Of a DNA stretch of 64,000 bases, positions 57,552 to 64,000 are shown in pieces. The stretch comes from Gnetum montanum (Eukaryota > Streptophyta > Gnetopsida > Gnetales > Gnetaceae). Positions within the stretch are counted from its first letter, which is position 1, and each line of letters starts with the position of its first letter. The notes beneath the pieces were generated by a model. It had not been told where the DNA came from, did not search any database, and saw only the letters and a list, made by a program, of their open reading frames with translations. Where the stretch lies: NCBI GenBank assembly GCA_015680685.1, contig MNCI01002172.1, positions 159,389-223,388 of the forward strand, read 5' to 3'. A program made the position numbers and the translations under genes.

Positions 57552-60500
57552 ATGCCACCGCCAACACAACAATACCCTTACCGACAGCCTAATCCTTATG
57601 GTTATTATGGGCAGCAGCCAATTTCCCCAAGTGACTCTATGGATCACATAAACCCTCCACATTACTACCAAGTTCAGGAGTATTTTAGGACTCCTTCTCC
57701 TTCGAGAAACACTCCATACCCACACTATCCTCCAAATCCATCTGCATCTCTTACGCTAGTAGCCCCACTGCCAACCGCTCCAACAAAGCCTAGAGTAAAT
57801 CCCACTCAACTGCGACAACCCAACACTGCGAGGGCTCCCAATCCTCCAATATCAGTTGGTTCTAACAATCATACACCAAAAAGACCCTTCCTTAGGACCA
57901 ACAATCCAACCAAGCCTTCGCCTTCACAAGCGGTTGAGAATCCTAACACCCCCATACCAAATAAGGTTTCGGGAAATCCTTCGATAGAGAAATTGCGCCC
58001 AATGTATACAGTTATGTTAACACATACAGTAACCGACTGGATCAAGGTTGGCCACCTTCCAAAGAAATTATCAAATCTGGGAGTCCCCCTAGTTTACCTC
58101 CAAGTCACTGGGAATGAACCCCATAAGGCTCTCCTCGACTCAGGTTCCGGGGTCAACTTAATCTCACAAGAACTGTATAAAACCTCAAACCTGCCTCCAC
58201 TCAAGAAGAGCAATGTTCGCCTAGAGCTGGCTAACCAATCCATCACTGTTCCTTTGGGACAGGTTGAGGACATTTTTGCCACTATCAGTGGATGGTCATA
58301 TCCAGCCAATTTCATAGTGATCCAAATAAACAATGAAAAAGAGGATTTCCCAATTATAATGGGAAGGGCATGGCTGAATACAATCGACGCACGCTTAGGA
58401 ATTCGCAACCTTTTCCTAGAAATATCCAGGACAAATACTTTTGGGAAAATTGAGAGGAAAAGAGTTCCATGCATCGCATATAGTGACACAAGGTATCATT
58501 GCGTGCAGAAATCATGGGTGATGCAGAGTTTAACATTGCATGCATGCAATCGGTATGCACGGGATATTGACATACAAAAGTGCCTATATGTGACAGCCAC
58601 ACAACAAGAAAACACCCAGTGGCTGATGGCTGATAAAGAGAACAACTCGACAACCTGCATGGAACTAGCTGAGGGAATAACTAGTGCTTACATTGAAAGC
58701 ACAAACGTATTAGAGCAAGTTCGTTGCCAACTTCCAACCCTTAACTCTGAAAATATTAATTGGGAAGAGTTGGAGATTCCTGAGGAGTTTAAACAAGAGC
58801 CCCTAGATTTAAAACCATTGCCCACCGATTTGGAATACGTGACCCTTAAAAATGGAAAACCGATGATCATCAATGCAGAGCTCGCACCCACGCAAAAAGA
58901 AAGTTTGCTAAAGGTGATAAACAAGTGGTCAACAGCCTTTGCCTGGTCATACCTTGAACTAACCAAAATAAATCCTAGGATATGCTAGCATACGATTTAC
59001 ACAGACCCCTCTATGAAGCCTCGCAAGCAACCCCAAAGGTGATTAAACCTGAACTTAAAAAAAATAGTGAAAGAGGAGCTAGAGCAGCTTCTCAAGGCTG
59101 GGTTCATTTCCCCTATCGCTGATAGCGAATGGGTTAGTCCTCTTGTCATCGTACCGAAAAAAGGAGGTAAATGGAGGGTATGTATAGATTTTAGGCTATT
59201 AAATATGGCAACATTCAAAGATCACTTCCCATTGCCATTTGTTGACCAAGTCTTAGACACTATAGCAGGGCATCACTATTACAGTTTTCTGGATGGATAT
59301 AGTGGGTACAACCAAATACAAATTGCACCAGAAGACCAAGCCAAAACAACGTTCACCAGTCCTTGGGGAACGTTTGCGTACAAACAAATGCCTTTTGGCT
59401 TGTGTAATGCACCTACCACGTTCCAACGATTAGTTCTAAGCATCTTTCAACAGCAAATAGGTAACGGAGTAGAAGTCTTCATGGACGACTTCTCCACTTA
59501 TGGGATGAGCTTTGATCAAGCCCTTGATCGGTTAGAGAAAGTATTGAAACGATGTGTTGAAACCAACCTCAAGCTCAACTGGTAGAAGAGCCATTTGATG
59601 GTTCAAGAGGGCACTGTACTGGGGCACAAAATTTCACAATCAGGAATTGAGGTGGATCCAGAAAAAATTAAAGTCATCCAAGGAATTACTCGACAACCAG
59701 AAACCGTTAAAGACATTAGGTCATTCCTCAGACACACTGGCTACTACAGGAGGTTTATTGCGAACTTCTCCAAAGTTGCCAAATTGTTGGTGGAATTAAC
59801 AAAAAAAGATGCACCATTCGAATGGACCAGGAAATGTGAACGAGCATTCCAAACCCTCAAACAGAGGCTTGTGGAAGCCCCCATTCTACAAGCCCCTGAC
59901 TGGTCCAGGCCATTCCATATCATGACTGATGCATCTAATTATGCCTCAGGAGCTGTACTGATACAATTAGATGAACAAAAATGACCTTATTACATCCACT
60001 GTGCCAGTAAGAGTATCACCGGTGCACAACTTAACTACACGACTACAGAAAAGGAATTAATGGTTGTAGTGTTTGCACTAGATAAATTTAGGTACTATGT
60101 ATTGGGTTACAAAGTATACATCCATATAGATCATAGTGCAATTAGGTTCCTTATGAACAAGCCAACGGTTAGCCCACGTATCATACGTTGGTTGGTAATT
60201 CTTCAGGAGTTCGATTTAACAATAGTAGACCACAAAGGCACCGAGAACGTAGTCGCTAATCACCTATCTCAGTTGCGTTGGGACAAAAAAGAGGATGAAT
60301 ATGTTGTATCTGACCAATTTCCTGATGAAACCCTCTTTGCTAGTGTAGTAAATAATCAACCCATGGAAATAAATTGGCATAGTAGCATTCTCACTTATCT
60401 CACTTCCCAACAAATACCACATGGGTTGGACTTTAGGAAGAAACAACAGTTTCTTCACAAAACCAAGTACTTCATGGAAATCAAGGGACAACTTTATAAA

Positions 60501-61109
60501 GTCTGTCCTGATGGCTTGGTTCGATGGTGTGTGCCCGATCAAGATCAATTAAAAGTTCTCCAGGATGCTCATGAGGGCCCCTATGGGGGTCATTATGCTG
60601 GGAGACGAACGGCTACTAAGGTCCTGCTTGCAGGATATTATTGGCCAACACTATTTCGGGACGTCCATCATTTCACCCAATCCTGTGAGCGCTGCCAACA
60701 TGATGGTGGAATGACTGCTAGAATGGAGGATCCGCAACAATGGATTCAACCTTTAGAACCCTTCGACATCTGGGGAATAGATGTTATGGGGCCGATTACA
60801 CCGATGTCCAACGAAAAAGCATATATAATAGTTGCTGTTGATTACTTAACCAAATGGGTTGAAGCAGCCGCTGTAATAGATTGCACATCATCTACAGCTA
60901 CACGATTTGTACAACAACAAATTGTTAACAGGTTTGGTGTACCACGTGCACTCATTTCTGATAATGGAACACACTTTATGGGTGCAACCTTTCGCAAACT
61001 GATGCAACGCTTAGGGGTTGAGCATAAACTGACCACACCTTACCACCCCCAAGCCAATGGTCAAGCCGAGGTTACTAATAGGGAGATTACAAGAATACTA
61101 ACATGAAAA
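57552..61109 (+). pseudogene. Element VIII protease, reverse transcriptase, RNase H and integrase
   Basis: One frame from 57,552 to 61,109. A Pro/Gln-rich linker precedes the protease (ALLDSGSGVNLIS, about 58,128-58,166). RT starts near 59,060, has the FMDD box at 59,478-59,489 and ETNLKLNW-stop-KSHLMVQEGTVLGHK. RNase H: TDASNYASGAVL (59,928 on), DKFRYYVLGYKVYIHIDHS. Integrase zinc region H...H...CERC (60,570-60,700), DVMGPITPM, SDNGTHF and NGQAEVTNREI. The stops are TAG 58,986, TGA 59,040, TAG 59,583, TGA 59,982 and TGA 61,107; several fall where relatives have Trp or Gln. All catalytic motifs are intact between the stops. Confidence 0.92.
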
Positions 61110-61705
61110 ATTAGCAAATTTAGGCGAGACTGGAGCACGAAACTGAACGATGCTCTTTGGGCATATCGTTTTACTTGAAAGCTCCCTACAGGGTATTCTC
61201 CCTATGAGCTAGTGTACAGGAAACTTCCAAAACTCCCCATATAGAATGAGCTCTATACACTGTCCATGGCTTGCGAACTTCACAAAAACAACGATTAGCA
61301 ACTTTGAATGTGTTAGAAGAGAATAGATTGGTTACACTATCGTTAAATGAGTTGCACAAGGCACACAGTCAACAGCGTCATGACTTAAGGATCCAAAGGT
61401 TTAGGTACCAACCAGGAGATAAGGTCCTTTACTGGAACCCCATGCATGTACCCCAACGTACAAAGTTTCAAACCTTGTGGGAAGGACCTTATATTATTCA
61501 TACTACCTTCCCCTCTAGAGCCATGATGATATATAAGCCTGACAGCCTGGATAAAAGGTTATTGGTTAATGTACAACAAACAAAACCTTTCCGTGAATCT
61601 GCAACAGCCAGTACAAGTTACACCTCCACCAACGGTCAACCTCGCTCGTTATTTCGGATCTCTCCCTTTCCACTCAGTTATGGAAGAGATGGCCACCTAT
61701 GCTAA
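61110..61705 (+). pseudogene. Element VIII integrase C-terminal part
   Basis: After TGA 61,107 the same frame gives KFRRDWSTKLNDALWAYR and GYSPYELVYRKLPKLP with two more stops (TGA, TAG). A shift near 61,270 leads to 61,271-61,705: RFRYQPGDKVLYWNP, LWEGPYIIHTTF and a final LFRISPFPLSYGRDGHLC. This last part is what elements II and III keep after their deletions. Confidence 0.85.
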
Positions 61706-63642
61706 TCATATGGGGCCCTTAGTTATTTTTACGTTTTTGTTTTACACGTTTTTGTTTTACAAATATTCTTTAACTTTTCTAGTTTTTGTTTTACAAATTT
61801 CTTTCACTTTTCTAGTTTTTTGTTTTACAACATCGTTATACTTTTTCCATTTTGTGTGTGTGTGTGTGTGATCCACCCTGTAAGTTTGTCACTCAATAAG
61901 TGTTCGAAATGATGGTATGAACTATTTTCATATTGATTGCTAATGTTTGGTTTTTACCTTTAAGTCACAATGTTGAATACTAAGGTATGTTTCTTTTGAT
62001 ATGGCAGGCAATGAGACCACATCATCCATCCATCCACCAGTTTCTATGGTCTCTCTCGGCTTGGAAATGTACAGTCCCCTCATAATAAGAACTTTAACGA
62101 ATCGGTGACTAGGTATTTCTCAAACTAAGGAAGGACTCAAGGATTGCAAAGGGTGTGACTTCAAGGGAACTTGATGCTTTTGTGTTGGCCGTTCTTTTGG
62201 GTGCTTGGATGTTTTCTTCTTGAGTTTTCTTACCATTTCGATGTTACCCAACTATCGAAAGCTGAGACAATAAAAATAAGAAGTTTTTGCATGGTGTGGT
62301 TCTCACGCATAAAAACACAAAACACAAAAAAAAATAAAAAAAATAAAAAAATAACAAAACAAAGTGAGAATTCAAGGCACACCCCTTAGACAAATAACCT
62401 TGGGCTACAAGCACTGGTTATGGAACCAAAAGTGTTCCCTCTAACTAAGGCCCTTCTCGCTTCCCATTCTCTCATTTGTTTCGTCAGAATGGTGGTGGCT
62501 CTTTGGAGATGCATCCTTGTTATCCAAGTGGATAGTTTAGCTGAATGCATTGATGCGAAGTCCCTAGAAGTGGTTGGTTTGAGGCCAAACTTGGAATGGG
62601 ATTTGCTAAGTCACATTAATCATGAAACACATAAGGGGCTGTACACCACCTTTTTCTTGGGATTCCATTCCATTTTCTTCTCTCCATCCTTCTCTCCATT
62701 GTTCACCTCATTACCGGTTGTATCATTAGTGTATATATTTTTTTTGATGCATTGTTTTCTTTTTGGTAGATTCTTACGGTTAAGACTTTAACTCTTGTTC
62801 CAAATAACATTCCCGGAGTCTACGAACTCTTTGAATGTGGGTTTGTCAGGGCATTACGGGCATGAGCCTACTTTGGGGAGGACCCACTGACATTCCTATT
62901 TGGAGCATTAGTTAAATTCTTTCCCTTAACATTTTGCAATTAATTTTATTTTGTTCATTTCCATCTTGACATCCACTTTATCGACGTTACCGTTGTCCCT
63001 TTTTATCTATCTTTCTTACTCCTTTCTTTTCTCCATTCTAACGCTACCGGAGGTTCGCGATTAGTCATGGGGGTACGGGGCCTGATTTTTTTCTATTTTC
63101 TCCTAGCCCCGAATTTTTTGGTTTTCTTCTTAACCCCTACACCTTCGGTAGTCATCATTAATATATCCCCAGATCGTATTAGCCATACCACAACCTAGCC
63201 AATGAACCTACACCGAAGCAAGGTATTAATTACATGATGATTCATTTACCCTTGCTAATATAATATTGTGTTGTATGTGCAGATGGCGATCATACAACAA
63301 CGGATTGGATCTGGAGCAAACACATGGAATGGAGCAGCGCTGAAGCAGCTATGCAAGGAGCAAGATCGATGACGTGCTTATGGATGGACAACAAAGGTGC
63401 AATCTTGGCATTGGCAGCAGCAACACTTTTTTCTCTCTCTCTCTCTCAGCTGCCAACTAAGGCCTGATGTCATTATAATAAGGTGTTCACCCTTGTTGTC
63501 ATGAACACCATTTCTGTCAAGTCTTGTAATGATGATCCGTTCACATGTTATCCCATTAATTCCATTTCCCTCAATAATTCCATACCTTCCCAATATTATT
63601 GTAAGGAACTCGAGGATGAGTTTTCATTCAGTCATGGGGGTA
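61706..63642 (+). other. Element VIII 3' tail and polypurine tract
   Basis: TTTTTGTTTTAC-type repeats, (GT)n near 61,850-61,870, A-rich runs near 62,320, then 1.2 kb of mixed sequence conserved with II and III, ending in GTCATGGGGGTA (63,631-63,642). Near 63,284 TGTGCAG precedes an ATG that opens MAIIQQRIGSGANTWNGAAL before a stop. No env-like frame. Confidence 0.75.
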
Positions 63643-64000
63643 TGATGAGACGCGATATGCACAAGCCGCGATATCTTGTTGTTCCCTGCGATATCGCATA
63701 CGTGATATCGCGGTCCGTCGTCAAATCTATAAATAAGAGGCAGCACTCCCCTCATTTCTCATCCTAGGCTTAAAGTAGGGAAACTCTGGCAGATTGATCA
63801 CTCCAGAGATAGAATATTTTCCATGTGCCCGCAGTAGGAGTCCCCAAGTGAACTAATCTTTATTCAAGCAGCTTTGTACCTGAACGCAAGTTGTGTACAG
63901 CAATAAAGACGAGCTTTGTGGATAAACCTTGCAGTGCATGGAATAGGATTTTATTACCTGTTATTTCTTACCTATTATTTATTACCTACATTAGCGTGGC
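63643..64000 (+). repeat. Element VIII 3' LTR, truncated by the window end
   Basis: Begins TGATGAGACGCGATATGCAC as in the 5' LTR and follows it to CATTAGCGTGGC, the point corresponding to 54,773. Differences from the 5' copy are single-base, several of them C/T or G/A (for example AGCCGCGATATC against AGCCACGATATC), plus a 16-base TATTTCTTACCTATTA-like addition near 63,962. Confidence 0.92.

Larger units (their letters stand above)
54429..64000 (+). mobile_element. Element VIII: Athila-like Ty3/gypsy element, nearly complete, right end outside window
   Basis: 5' LTR 54,429-55,365, PBS 55,367, gag, protease, RT, RNase H, integrase, 1.9 kb tail, polypurine tract and the first 358 bases of the 3' LTR. 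It is the only copy here that retains RT to integrase. The RT box VFMDDFS and the PBS type agree with Athila-branch elements. It is inserted in the RNase H region of element VII in the opposite orientation. The frames carry stops and some shifts. Confidence 0.9.

Noticed and set aside
61706-63642. Env-like gene 3' of integrase in element VIII
   Set aside because: Only short frames occur, without signal peptide or transmembrane segments; the small conserved ATG site was kept as a finding instead.

Overview
The window is plant nuclear DNA, probably from an angiosperm with a repeat-rich genome; no species is recognisable. The reasons are Tat-like and Athila-like Ty3/gypsy elements and Ty1/copia elements with plant-type primer binding sites, spliceosomal introns with GT..AG borders, and a decayed plant LOG (cytokinin-activating) gene. 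There is no rRNA, tRNA, CRISPR array or bacterial-style operon. Nearly everything is a nest of LTR retrotransposons. No intact ordinary host gene was found.

1-15,561: most of a GC-richer, minus-strand Tat-like Ty3/gypsy element (element I). Read on the minus strand it has a 1.27 kb LTR, a PBS, gag-protease, a 5.2 kb interruption, RT-RNase H-second RNase H-integrase, and a tandem-repeat 3' region running off the left edge. The interruption holds a multi-exon gene on the opposite strand (5,878-9,445) with its own TATA box and 5' region. The gene's 5' region and the element's LTR both carry arrays of the palindrome GCGTATACGC, and related minisatellites lie on both sides of the gene and 3' of pol. 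This antisense gene inside a PR-RT spacer is the most unusual object in the window.

15,562-19,176: the right part of an older Athila-like element (II), split by insertion of element I and lacking RT to integrase. 19,177-24,445: AT-rich DNA with a possible tryptophan-aminotransferase-like exon remnant, an unrecognised duplicated coding remnant and the last exon of a LOG gene. 24,451-31,533: a complete Athila-like element (III) with 5-bp target duplication ACTAC, also lacking RT to integrase. 31,539-37,700: AT-rich DNA with the second copy of the unrecognised remnant, tandem minus-strand remnants and a five-exon LOG pseudogene.

37,700-46,710: an old copia element (IV) interrupted by a complete copia element (V, 39,094-44,463, target duplication AATAA) and by a 1.4 kb probable solo LTR (VI). 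It is cut off by element VII, a minus-strand Athila-like element (46,711-54,428) that carries an extra decayed gene with coiled-coil segments in its 3' region. VII is in turn split inside its RNase H region by element VIII (54,429 to beyond 64,000), the most complete Athila-like copy, which supplies the full gag-PR-RT-RH-INT layout.

The retroelement frames are broken mostly by in-frame stops rather than frameshifts. In elements I and VIII the pol stops are all TAG or TGA, the pattern expected from C-to-T decay of silenced, methylated DNA. II and III have functional-looking ends but no replication enzymes, so if they moved after their deletions they depended on a relative such as VIII. Exon borders, element family names and the function of the antisense gene are inferences from reading, not from searches.
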